Shown one piece after another: positions 18,337 through 29,093 of a stretch of DNA of 64,000 nucleotides. The stretch comes from Gracilariopsis chorda (lineage: Eukaryota > Rhodophyta > Florideophyceae > Gracilariales > Gracilariaceae), in assembly GCA_003194525.1 (NCBI GenBank), contig NBIV01000009.1:1-64000 (forward strand), written 5' to 3'. Numbering within the stretch: the first letter of the stretch is position 1; each line of letters begins with the position of its first letter. The notes under the pieces are model-generated. The model ran no database searches. It worked only from the letters and a program-made list of their open reading frames with translations, and was not told where the DNA came from. The translations under genes were made by a program, and so were the position numbers.

Positions 18337-20269
18337 TCTCCCCCACGTTAAGGAGCAAGAACAACCTCTGAGTAGTGTTCGTGGCGACATCACGTTGTGC
18401 GTAAATATGTCCGCGTCGAGCGATGGCACGTTATCCGACTCGGGGTTGTTCATCACGCAAGTGGAAATACACCGAGAGCAACTCGACAACTGTACTTCTC
18501 CGCCTATTCCGCGACGACCTTCCTTGTCTTATGCTCCTACTGCGATGAATCCGCACGACACCAATCCGCATGGCGGGAACGACCTTCCGCCATCGGGTTT
18601 CTTCTCCGGCTTTCAGACTACACCACTCCTGTCTTCTGCAGGTCCTCCAACCAACACCTCAGGCGGTATACCTGCCACTCCGAGCATGTCGGTTCCATTG
18701 CCTGCGGCAAGCGCATTACCATCATATGATGAGCTCGTTTCCGTTGATCCGGCCGAACATCCGTCTCGCTACAGCGGTGCGCCCTGGTTTCACCCAATAA
18801 TGGTGCAGCATGAAGACCTCATCGAACAGTACGCTGATGGTAGTGGGCTCCTGCCGTGTGATCTTCATGTTTGGATGACACTCAGCTTCGACTGGCGTAA
18901 CCGGGTTGCCGTGCCAACACACGTTCTGGTCCACCGTCGTGGTGAGAATGGGGCGCAAGCGCGTATCGCGATGATTCAACTCGCGTATCAGCGGCTGTAC
19001 CGGACTCCTTCGGAATTCCCGGTCCCGGAAGAATATCACTTTGATATCGCATTCTACCGCACCCAAGGCGAGATGGGATATGGCGACCACTTAGCAGCGT
19101 TGGCTCCGTCCATCCCGGAACGGGGTCTGGCAGCAACAGTCCACCAGAACTATCTATGTTGGGCGAGACCGATCGTTCGTGCTGAGTTCCGTTATCTTCG
19201 CCATCATCCGCGGTCTAACCTTCTCCAGATGATCCGTTTCGAACGTCGCTCGCGATCCCGCTTCGGATATATGATACCGTATCAGAACGTTGAAGCTGAG
19301 CGCATCCGACCGCAGTACATGCGAGGCCGTTACCTTCCCCTACCCAGGATGTGGGCTGCTTACGAGGCTTGCAGGGGTTGCTATATCGAGCTTCCGCCGT
19401 ATATCACCTACATCGGTAGTCGACTGTGCAGCAATCCGTTCTCCGGGTGGTGGTCCGTTGTACTCACTGAGTGGGTCGCCCGCGCAGCGGCGTATCTTCT
19501 CTTCGAAGTCTACGACCAGTTCAGACTGTGGTATCTCCCTCCGCGAGTGCGTAGCGGCATCCGTGAAGTGGATCTCTCCCTCGTTCTCGGCGGTGCCGGC
19601 AACTATAATGAGGCGCTCTCCCTGTTGGACGCGATGGGCCAGGTTGACTGGAACAGTGTGCCCATTCAATGGAGTCGCCGTCATCAAGGTACCAACCCAG
19701 CCGACCGGTCTCCGGGGCGCCGTACTCCGTTAGCGGGTGATTACGTCTACTATGATCCTGTAGAGCGTCGTTTCATCTCCGAACCGGAAGCATTGGCACT
19801 CCGCGATCGCGAGCGAGTTGTTCCACCGGATCATCCGACGGGCTACATCGTCACTGACGGATACTTCCAACCCTACGAAGAGGCCGATCCAATGATGGAC
19901 AATGAACCTCCCACGACTGGGGTGGGCACGAGCGGTGGCAATGGCCTTTCCTCAGCTGAAGGCTCCCGGATTCCGGCATATACCACTTCGGGTCCGTCCG
20001 TGGCTCCTCCGGCTGGGCCGAGTCACGTCCCATCATGGAACATTCCCCACGTCGGTGGTGGTCCCTTCCATACCGCTCCGGTTGGAAGTAGCGCGCCATC
20101 GGCGGATGTGTCCGGTCAAGACCGTGCGGCCATCATTGCCCAATTCCTTAACGAACTAGAAATGGATACCTCGGGATCTTCCGGTGACATCTCGCAAATG
20201 CGGGCGGTCATGCTAGCGCGGCTGGCGCAGCCAGGCCATCCTCATCAGAGTGGTGGTCCATCCTCTTGA
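18260..20269 (+). CDS. Long opposite-strand open frame inside the retroelement
   Basis: A 669-codon frame lies antisense to the element between the chromodomain frame and the 3' LTR. Its first ATG is inside the LTR; the next in-frame ATGs are at 18290 and 18407. The product is rich in Pro, Ser and Gly at both ends, with a compact middle (about residues 170-450) containing repeated Tyr, Trp and Arg words. I recognise no domain. Some plant Ty3/gypsy lineages carry extra antisense frames at this position, so it may be an element-encoded accessory gene. Mirror-image codon bias is the alternative. Confidence 0.4.
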   Translation: MVERLALPTRNMTAPRADTAISVALHLPHVKEQEQPLSSVRGDITLCVNMSASSDGTLSDSGLFITQVEIHREQLDNCTSPPIPRRPSLSYAPTAMNPHDTNPHGGNDLPPSGFFSGFQTTPLLSSAGPPTNTSGGIPATPSMSVPLPAASALPSYDELVSVDPAEHPSRYSGAPWFHPIMVQHEDLIEQYADGSGLLPCDLHVWMTLSFDWRNRVAVPTHVLVHRRGENGAQARIAMIQLAYQRLYRTPSEFPVPEEYHFDIAFYRTQGEMGYGDHLAALAPSIPERGLAATVHQNYLCWARPIVRAEFRYLRHHPRSNLLQMIRFERRSRSRFGYMIPYQNVEAERIRPQYMRGRYLPLPRMWAAYEACRGCYIELPPYITYIGSRLCSNPFSGWWSVVLTEWVARAAAYLLFEVYDQFRLWYLPPRVRSGIREVDLSLVLGGAGNYNEALSLLDAMGQVDWNSVPIQWSRRHQGTNPADRSPGRRTPLAGDYVYYDPVERRFISEPEALALRDRERVVPPDHPTGYIVTDGYFQPYEEADPMMDNEPPTTGVGTSGGNGLSSAEGSRIPAYTTSGPSVAPPAGPSHVPSWNIPHVGGGPFHTAPVGSSAPSADVSGQDRAAIIAQFLNELEMDTSGSSGDISQMRAVMLARLAQPGHPHQSGGPSS

Positions 20270-20562
20270 GGGAGCAAAGCAATGTTCCCAACGGTTGGCG
20301 TCCACCGTCCCTGATAGTGGGGGTCGTGGTAGTAGTAAGCGGGGGGAATTACGTGTTAACGAATAAACGCTAAACTTCCCTCGTGGGGCTTGTGTCTTTT
20401 TCTTCTTTTTCTTCTTGCTTCTTCCTATCCAAGGTCTTCATCTTCTCTTCATGAGCCATCTTCATCTTCTCTTCATGAGGTTTCCAATCTTCTCGTCTTC
20501 TCGAGGCCTCCATCCTCACACCGGGAAACCGGGCTCGCGGTTCACCTGATCGATTCAGTGGC

Positions 20563-21654
20563 TTACCCAACGAGCGCACGGTCAATCGTGCCGGGTATTC
20601 CCGTTCTGGTACGGTGGTGATACTGCACGATTTTCGATCGGGGCAAGTTCTCTACCGGTTCATCCGTGTCATGGGACGGCGGGTACCCATACCAGCGTAC
20701 CTGGTACTGAATATATCCCTCTGGGTTGTAACTGTGCCCGATGATACGGTCGATAATGAACTCCTTCGAGTAAACATCACGCTTCGCGGTTCCGGTTGCA
20801 GTCCGCACGGCGGTAGTTTCCGACGGCGGAGCCGGTGATGGCTCCGTCCAACGGTTCCTGGCGCTCGCTTGCGGCGTCGGCCACGGGATTCCCTGATGAG
20901 GGTAAACTGAATCCCTCGTTGAGGTTGAGTTTACCCCATCGGGTTCGGGAGATCGTACCGCTAAACTGCGAAGGCTTCCTCGTCCCATTTGTGACGGTTG
21001 GCGACGGGGAGGCGGTTCATGGGCCACGGCGCGTGCCGGTTGGCGAGGCGTATCCAAATGGTTGGCTGTCGTCATCCTGTACTGCAGAGCTGTCTCACCA
21101 TGAGTGGGTGTGCGGTGCACATCTCGCAACACGTGGCGGTCAGGCTCTCCTGCATATGCAGTGTGGGCCACCCCTGCTGTGGTTGACGCAACCAGTCTTT
21201 CACTACTGTGAGCTGAATCCAGATTATCTGAGCTGCTCGGTACAGTACCAGAGAGACTTCCGCTGATGAGAGACGATTGAAATTCAGGTAACCCATCTCT
21301 GGGACCATGAGCATCCCTTTGCGAGGGTGTAGAAGCGTCCAGTACATCAGGGTTCCATAAGTCGGGATCTGCCGTGACTTCTTTAGTCTGCGCTGCAACG
21401 ACGGGGCTTCTTACGACATCCTCGACGGTCGTCGGTGAGTGGGGAGCCAACGGAGCGTCCGGGTTCTGAGCCAGGCTTCGTGCGTCCATTCCTCCAATGG
21501 GAGATGATACAACAGCGTCCGTGTCCAGTTGCCTTGACAGCGTCTCGCGAGTGCGGTTGACAGTTCGCTCCCTCGACGGAGGTGACTGCGTAGCGTGCTC
21601 ACGAGGCTGCCCATCGGCGGGGCCGGTCCTTCCAGTCTGCTGAGGTAGTTCCAC
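20563..21654 (-). mobile_element. Chromodomain frame of the Ty3/gypsy element
   Basis: The first 270 residues are Ser/Pro/Arg-rich low complexity. The end carries a chromodomain: EFIIDRIIGH, then YQVRWYGYP, then an ENLPRSKIVQYH helix. In chromoviruses this domain usually closes the integrase and directs insertion to methylated-histone chromatin. Here it lies downstream of the integrase part of the same element. Confidence 0.7.
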
Positions 21655-21768
21655 GCGTGCGGCGGTAGCGTGCGATGTCCCTACTTCAGGTTGCCGTGTC
21701 TCACGAGAGTTTACCAGAGCTCGCGACGGCGGTGTAGACTTCGCTGAAAAGCGGGATTGACTGGCCTC

Positions 21769-23115
21769 CTACCCCTCCTTAGCCGGGGCAGCGACAGGGC
21801 TTGAAACAACGTCTGACGGTGGTTCGACACGCGGCGTAAAGCGTGAACGAACGTGTACCGGAGTTTCCGAAGATTGCTGCGACAGCATCGGTATGTCCGA
21901 CAGTCCTCTCGACGGGCGCGCAACGCTAATTTCGCGGTGCAAGGATCCTGCTGCGGCAGTTGGCATCAATTGAGCGTCCGTGGTTCCGGGAGCAGAAACG
22001 ACTTCCGAATGCGGGTAAGGGGCTCGTACGACACGATCAAGGCTGAACCGTTCCTGAGAATCACCAACTTCCAGTACAACTGTGTCTCGGCTCACCGAAA
22101 TGACTTTGTAGGGGCCATCCGCAATGGGCGAGAGTTTGTGGCGTTTCTCTTTCTCAGGGTTGTGGTATTCCTTCCTGACGAAGACGAACTGTCCTGCTTC
22201 CAGCGAGGGAAGGGGCCGACGCAGTCGGGCATCGAAATTTCGTTGATACGCGCGTTGCGCTCGCTTCATTGAAGATTTCGCGACCGGGACCATCCGTGTT
22301 AGCCAATCCTTCCATCGGAGGTAATGATCAACCGCTGAAAGGTACCTGTCCTGCGTTGACTGCGACTCTATCGCCACAGGCGGCGGCGGACGCGAGAGCA
22401 CCAGCTCGAATGGTGATAAGCCGGTTACTCTGTGTACCTGCGTATTATACGCGTATATCACGGTATTGGTGTACAAATCCCAAGTACGGGGGTGCTCAAC
22501 CGTATATGCACGCAGAGCGAACAACAACGTTCGGTTAAACCGTTCCACCTGCCCATTAGCCTGGGGATGGTATGTCGTTGTAAACAGATTCCTGATGTCA
22601 AGTATTCTACAAACGTCTTGGAAGAAACGAGCGGTGAACTGCGGTCCGTTGTCGGATAAGAGACTAACCGGTGGACCGTAGACGAGAACCAAGTGACGGA
22701 CGAATGCTTCGGCCACTGAACGTGCCGTAATCTTCTTGAACGGTACAGTCCGGACGAGTTTGGAGAACCTATGCGTTACTACGAGTAGAAACTTGTTACC
22801 ACGTGAAGTGTGAAGGAACTCACCGAGGATATCGATAGCGACAAGTTCTAACGGGGCCTGTGCCGGGAACAGGGTCAACTTCTTCGCATAGCGGCGCAGT
22901 TTCACTTGTTCACGAGCACAGTGAGTACAAGCCCGAACAATCGCGTAGCAATCCAACGCAGGTGCGGGCCAGTAGAAATGCCGACGTAACGTCGTGTAGA
23001 GCCTCCTTCCACCACGGTGTGCAGCTAACTTCGAGAAATCCGAGAGATGCAATACTCTGGACTGAAGGGAATGGGGAACCACTATTTGTGACAAAGAAGA
23101 CACAGTCCTTACCAA
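21769..23115 (-). mobile_element. Integrase part of the Ty3/gypsy element
   Basis: A zinc-binding HHCC region (HLSDFSKLAAHRG ... CTHCA) is followed by the catalytic core with IDILGEF and SDNGPQF, then TYHPQANGQVERFNR. A GPY/F-type C-terminal module (ADGPYKVISV) comes next. These are diagnostic of retroelement integrases. Confidence 0.85.
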
Positions 23116-25851
23116 CTAACCTTGTGAGTCAACTCCAAAAGGAATGTGAGCGCCTCCATTGAGTTGGGCACGAATCTTCGTCCAAAACGGGTCTCCATAC
23201 TGTTCCAGGATCATCTCTTCGGGAATGATCGGTGCGAAGGATCCGGTATCCGGTTCGCCACCGTCAGCGACGAGCAGATCATCAACAATGTCATCTGAAA
23301 CCAGATCATAACTTGAATTCTCTTCAAGGAGGAAACAAGGGATATCATCGTCATCGACGGTAAGGGTTTCCGCTTCCGTTCCTAAACGAGACAGAGCGTC
23401 AGCCTGGGTATTTAGGGAACCCTTCTTATAGAATACTTCATAATCGAACTCAGCGAGGCGTAGTCTCCAACGCATCAGGCGGCCCGAAGGTTCCGTGACG
23501 GACATTAACCAACGCAAAGCGGATTGGTCCGTATTAACGGTGAAGTGTGCGCCCATCAGATATGGTCTGAGTGTTTGCAGAGCCCATACCATGGCGAGGC
23601 ATTCTTTTTCAGGGACTGAGTAGTTCCGTTCGTGGACGTTGAGCATTCTGGACCAAAAACCGATTGGTTTTCGTTCCCCATCGGGAGTCGTTTGGAATAA
23701 CGCACAACCAATTTGGTAATCACTCGCATCCGTATCCATGGTATAAGGTAACCCATCCTGAGGCAACGATAATATCGGTGCAGAGGTGACAGCCTCCTTC
23801 AGAGAGTTGAAAGCTTCCACCTGTGCAGGGTTAAGGGGGACCAGGTTTGGCGGTTGTCCTTTTCTGAGAAGATCATTAAGGGGTCCCGCAATCTTTGCGA
23901 AGCTTAGAATGAACCGTCGATACACGTTACATAACCCTAGAAAGGAGCGGAGTTCCGTTTGGGTTCTCGGGTGCTTGGCCTCTTTGAGAGATTTGACTCG
24001 AGCTTCATGTATCAGCAAGCGCCCAGGGCGAATGACATGGCCCAGGTACTTGACCGACTCGGTAAAGAATTCGCACTTCCTCAGCTTGAGGGTTACTCCA
24101 GCATCACGCAACGTGGTTCTGATTTCACGAACTTGTTCTAAATGATCATCCAAGTTGTTGGAGAAGAATATGATATCGTCAAGATCGACGAGGCAAAATC
24201 GCCATTTGAAGCGGGCCAAGAGGATATCCAACGCACGCTGGAAAGTAGCGGGAGCGTTTGTTAATCCAAACGGCATACGCTTAAAGCGGTACAAATCTGA
24301 ATGACAGACGAAAACGGTCTCATCACGGTCTTCCGGTCTTACTGGTACTTGCCAGTATCCCCAGTTCGCATCCAATGTGGAGAAGACAGTCGCCTCACCG
24401 AGAGAGTCAATATACTCATCCATTCGCGGTATGGGGTACACTTCTTTCACGGTGGCGGCATTAAGGCGATGGTAGTCGATGCAAAAACGCCAAGTCCCAC
24501 CGGGTTTCGGAGCCAGTACTACTGGGGATGCCCACGGTGATTGGGCGGGCTCTATCACGCCTTCGCGGAGCATTTTATGTACATGAAACTGTTCCTTCTC
24601 CCTTGCCTTGGGGCCTGCCCTATAGGGGTGTTGAGCAATCGGCTTGGTGTCCGGTACTAGATCAATCCAGTGTTCCGTGGCCGAGACCTCCCCGAGGGAT
24701 CCATCCCACATTGAGGTGAACTCTCGCAACATATTTCGCAACTTCTCGCGGTGTGAATCCGGTACATGATCGAGATCTAGATCTTTTAGTTCCTTTACAG
24801 GGTCCAACTTATCGTAATTCGTAGGAACGACCTTCTTTTCCGAATCTTTCGTGTTGAGCGACTCCACAGAAGAGTGGGAACCCTCCCCCTCCTTAGCATG
24901 AGGCGTATCATTTCGTTCTTGAACTAATCCGAGTACATCGGCTGCGCACACCTTTGTAGGGATTAAAGCCGTTGGATGCGGAAGTACAGTACCAACTACT
25001 TGGTTCTTCGCCAGGTACTGCGGCTTCTTGCCAAAGTTGGCTATCAAGACCTGAAAGGGGTGTCCATTTGAGATCTGAACGACACCATTAGCCAGGGACA
25101 ATTGATACTTCTCGTACAGGGAGGTGAGCGGTTGAACGACACGCAATCCTCTTGGAGCGGCAGTTACTGAAACCCACGCCTGTGATTCGGGCGGTATGGA
25201 GATTGGTCGTGCGACACGTAGCTTGGGCGACTCCTTTGGAGGTGACGAATCCTGCAAGGGGGCCGGAAGAGGAACCAACTTGGATGAGGCACGCCGTAAT
25301 GAACGACGAACTATCGGAATGATGGAACCATCTTCTAGTTCAACTTCTCGCGCACGCGGACGAATTGACTCTACGAAGCGATCGCAGAAGTCACATCCCA
25401 AGATAACAGGGGCCGCTAGCGTCTTACAGACGATGAATTCGAGCTGCATCGAACAGTTACCAATCCTGATCATCAGAGAAACCGTACCAGCCGTTTTCAA
25501 CCGGTTGTTATTGGCATCAGCAATGTCCATGACGGGTCCTTGTCTAACACGAGAACGCACTTCAGGCGGTAAGAGAGATTCGACAATGAAATTGGGGCCG
25601 GCACCTGTATCCAGAATAGACAGATGACGCACCATATACTGGGCGGAAAGGCCAAAGTCAGCGAAAACTTTGTAGTTTCGCTTGGCCATTACCATGACTC
25701 TATCCGGTGACCTGTGATTCTTACACCGTATCCACGGGCGACGTAACTCACCGAGGTGGGCCGAGTCCACGTCTGTGGTGGTCAATAATTTCCTTGAAAG
25801 GATCTTGACCAGGGAGCGAGGCTTTGACGCCTCGGGCGCCGATGACCTCAA
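23116..25851 (-). mobile_element. Protease, reverse transcriptase and RNase H part of the element
   Basis: In order: an aspartic protease region with DTGAG, a linker, and reverse transcriptase with the words YRLNAATVKEVYPIPRMD, MPFGLTNAPATFQR and LDDIIFFS. RNase H follows, with DASDYQIGCALFQ, the NYSVPEKECLA segment and an NTDQSALRWL tract. The order is that of Ty3/gypsy. Confidence 0.88.
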
Positions 25852-25883
25852 CTCAGGCGCCTCTCTAAAAGAGACTCCCCCAC

Positions 25884-27846
25884 TCAGTTTTCCTGAGCGG
25901 CATCCGTTTTCACGGGAATGATATTTCGCGGCATTGACGCGGTTAGCGGAGCCAGTTGCCGAGAAGTAGAACGATCCGCCGAAGCGGCTTGAATCGCAGA
26001 AGCGGTGGCCGGGGAAGAACCAGTGTTGGGTACCGCTTCAGATTGAACTGGTGTAAACTTACGAGGAAACTCGGTCTTCGCATGCAAGTATGCGGTAACA
26101 GGAACTGATGCCTGTTCTTCCGGGGTCAGGGCTTCGTAGTTAACAACCACTTTGGGCATCCCTCAGAGTCATGATACACTGCGGGGCCGTGTGTCCATGG
26201 TCGTAACAAAGGTAACAGATCAACTTCTGGTGTCTCCCGATGTTTCGGTTGTCCTGAAACTTCACCGCCGACGAGCGCATATCCACCGAAACAGGTCTCT
26301 GGTAACGATTTCCGTTAGCATATGAGACTTGTGGGCCGCGAACGCGGTGGCGATCTGCATACAGCAGTTGACTATCCGGTTCCACCGAATGTTCCGTTGT
26401 GGACGAGAGCTCCGTTGTGGGTATGGAAACCAGATCATGCTGAGTAAAGTAAACATTATCAAACTCACGTCAAGAGTACTCCTGGGGCAGCAGTGAAACT
26501 GATGACGGGGCGGCCTCCATGTGTAGGGCCTGCGATCTGACTCGGCTTCCGGAGCGGGCACGTAGAGCATCTCCTTCCGCCTTCGCGTACTGTACCAATT
26601 CTAAGTAGCTAACCTTTCTCCTGTCTTCCCGACGTTGGGCCAAAAGAGTGCGAATAGCCGGATCCAATCCGTCGATAAACATTGTACAACGCTCGCTAGC
26701 GGAATAAACATTGCCACATCGGTTGAAGGCCTTGTTCAGTCTAACTGAGTACTCGGTCTCCGTTTCCTTCGGGCGTTGCTTAGTATCGCGCAGAGCCATG
26801 ATAGCTTCCCGTATTGCGGTTCCTGTCGCGTAAGAGTGTAGCAAATACTGAACGGCTTCGGGCCAACAAGTGACCCCTCCTTCAGAGGCGCGAGACGAAC
26901 CTCTTACAGAGTTGAATTGATCTTCAGCGATTCCGCGTACGAAATACGGTAGGGCGACGTAAGCCTGTCCTTCACTCATTCCGAGGATATCCGCCTCCGC
27001 TACAAAGCGTGAAAGAAAATCCAGAACGAGAATCGGATCCTCTCCAGTGAAATTCTGGTTACGGAACGACAAAGCCATCCGCTTGATGCAGTCTTTTACC
27101 TTCCCAGTTCCACTGGTTGTACGATCCAAAGAGGAATCTTCCAAACTGTAGTACCGGTATGATAAGAGCTTCCTGTACAAAGGGTTAGTAGGCTTCAGTT
27201 CCTTCAAACCGGAGTGCTTTCTTCCCTTCTGTCGGGCTCTAATCTCACCATGGGTGGCTGCTGAACGACGCGAGTGCGATGAATGAACGCGACGGTCACC
27301 GTCAGCAGACGAGTCAGACGAAGCGGATTCCGCAGAGCGGTTAGAATTCACCGATGACCGGGACGAGTGCGAGTCATAATCGTTGTCATTCAGTTTCCGG
27401 GGGCGATTCTTCGTGCGAGCACGGTCACCATGTCAATGGGAAACTACAGCTGGTGGGTCTGCGACATTGTCATCACCTCTGATGGTATTTTCCAACGTCT
27501 CCAGACGGGACAGAACCCGATGAAACTTCGAGTCAACATCCTTCACCATATCTGGGTAACCCCTCAAAACCTCCAAAAGGGAATTAACGTCAGTCCGTAA
27601 AGTACGTAGATCTTCAGATACACCTCCGACGAGATCGGTATCAATCCTCATACGGAGTGCATCAACCTCATTGACGAGGGCGGCGTGAGAACTTTCAAGC
27701 ACCGAGGTCTGGGCTTGAAGGTTCTGCACTTGAGCCTCCAACTCGACAAGGAATGCATCCTTCTCCACAGCGTCGGGTACGGAATTCCTAAGCGGAGCAT
27801 CCGATGAACCAGCAACTGGCAGGTGATGTTTCTGCATATATTCCAT
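25884..27846 (-). mobile_element. Gag region of the Ty3/gypsy element
   Basis: The element-5' part (27433-27846) predicts a heptad-rich coiled coil. The middle (26470-27351) has a retrotransposon gag look, with RNQNFTGEDPILVLDFL and a downstream basic region. A zinc knuckle, CYLCYDHGHTAPQC, occurs at about 26165-26220. The parts lie in more than one frame. Confidence 0.7.
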
Positions 27847-28295
27847 CTAATGTAATTTCAATTACAGATGGACAGATCTTTTTATCTGGGCAGTTGGGAC
27901 GACTTAGTCGATGGCTTCCTGTTTCCAGATCTGCGGTTATCAACATCCGAAAGTTCGGGAACTGACCGCGATCGCGGGGGTAAATCAGCGCCGACTTGTC
28001 GCGACCTAGACTGACCCGAACCACGGGATCCAATTCCAGAACCCATAATGGAGGACACTGAAACTGATCGGAACAGAAAACAAACAACAAACAAACAACA
28101 AACGAACAAACCTCGAATGAGCGAACATCCACCCCTAAGAGGCACCACGCAACCACTTGTTGGAGAACACACCCGAACAATCGGCGATCCTCAACAACAC
28201 AGTTGGTCACAACGCAAAATAAACTTCAACGAGTAATTCGGCAACCAGGTAGCTAATCCGGTAAACCGAGATCACAAAACACACTTCGCTGGTCT

Positions 28296-28312
28296 TCTAG
28301 GTCGGGAGACCA
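28296..28312 (-). other. Primer binding site of the element
   Basis: On the element strand the LTR is followed by AAC and then TGGTCTCCCGACCTAG, which begins TGG as expected for pairing with a tRNA 3' CCA end. The matching tRNA species was not determined. Confidence 0.5.
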
Positions 28313-28315
28313 GTT

Positions 28316-29088
28316 TGTAGTGCAATACCCCGAGATGGGAGCAGACACACAAGGGTGTTCGACTTCCTCCTCTGTGAGGGTAGCGCAGCGGCAAAACAAC
28401 CTGTGGTGAGCACACGAAGCCGGGTGTAAGACCGGGAATCACCGTCACGACTAGCGTACAGGTGTAGAAACCAAGACAGACCACGAAGTGGGAAAGCGGA
28501 AAATGCAGCGACACACGAGTGGTGGGCGAAGCGCAAGAGCGGTTCGGTGTCCACACGAGTGGGGCGGTGGTAGCGGAGCAACGGTAATCACCGGTAGTCG
28601 CAGAAACAACGACACCTGTATACGGGACAAAATAACAATGACCGCTGTAAAAGCGTGCACAGAAACAACCACATTAGTGGTAAGAATGTGCTGAAGCTCA
28701 ACGAGGTGGGTAACTACGCCTTCACAGGATGGCGTCTTTCCAGATGGAGGTGGACACTCACCAGGGAACCAGAGTTAGAGCCAGACACTCGCTTGTTGCG
28801 TTTACTTTGACCCGGGCAGCCGAAGCTCACACACATAAGTAGTGGTTGCCCGCGCCCTGACAGTACAGTAGTAATTAACTAATAACATCCCTAAGGGGGT
28901 GCGAAACTCTACAAACGTGTGGCACAAGCCAGCAATGCTGTGTACTACACTTGTCAACCAAATTGGGGCCCTTCAAACGGAAACAACATACCGGTGTAAC
29001 ACTCATAATCCATGGTAGAGAGGTTAGCATCGCCAACGCGGAATATGACTGCACCACGTGGTGATACCGCTATTAGCGTTGCACTTTA
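28316..29088 (-). repeat. LTR (5' LTR of the minus-strand element)
   Basis: 773 bp, colinear with 17564-18336 with about 22 substitutions and no length change. As the 5' LTR it should hold the element promoter on the minus strand. The 5-bp duplication GTTCC follows it at 29089-29093. Confidence 0.9.
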
Positions 29089-29093
29089 GTTCC

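Larger units (their letters stand above)
17564..29088 (-). mobile_element. Ty3/gypsy LTR retrotransposon with chromodomain
   Basis: One full-length element transcribed on the minus strand, bounded by 773-bp direct LTRs and a 5-bp target duplication GTTCC (17559-17563 and 29089-29093). In element order the parts are 5' LTR, primer binding site, gag with coiled coil and zinc knuckle, protease, reverse transcriptase, RNase H, integrase, a chromodomain frame, a region with a long opposite-strand open frame, polypurine tract and 3' LTR. The gene order protease-RT-RNase H-integrase places it in Ty3/gypsy, and the chromodomain points to the chromovirus side. The LTRs differ at about 22 of 773 positions by eye (near 3%), so the insertion is fairly recent. 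The pol part looks largely open; the gag part is spread over several frames, so there are a few breaks or family-normal frame changes. It sits just inside the subtelomere, as expected for heterochromatin-targeted elements. Confidence 0.9.
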
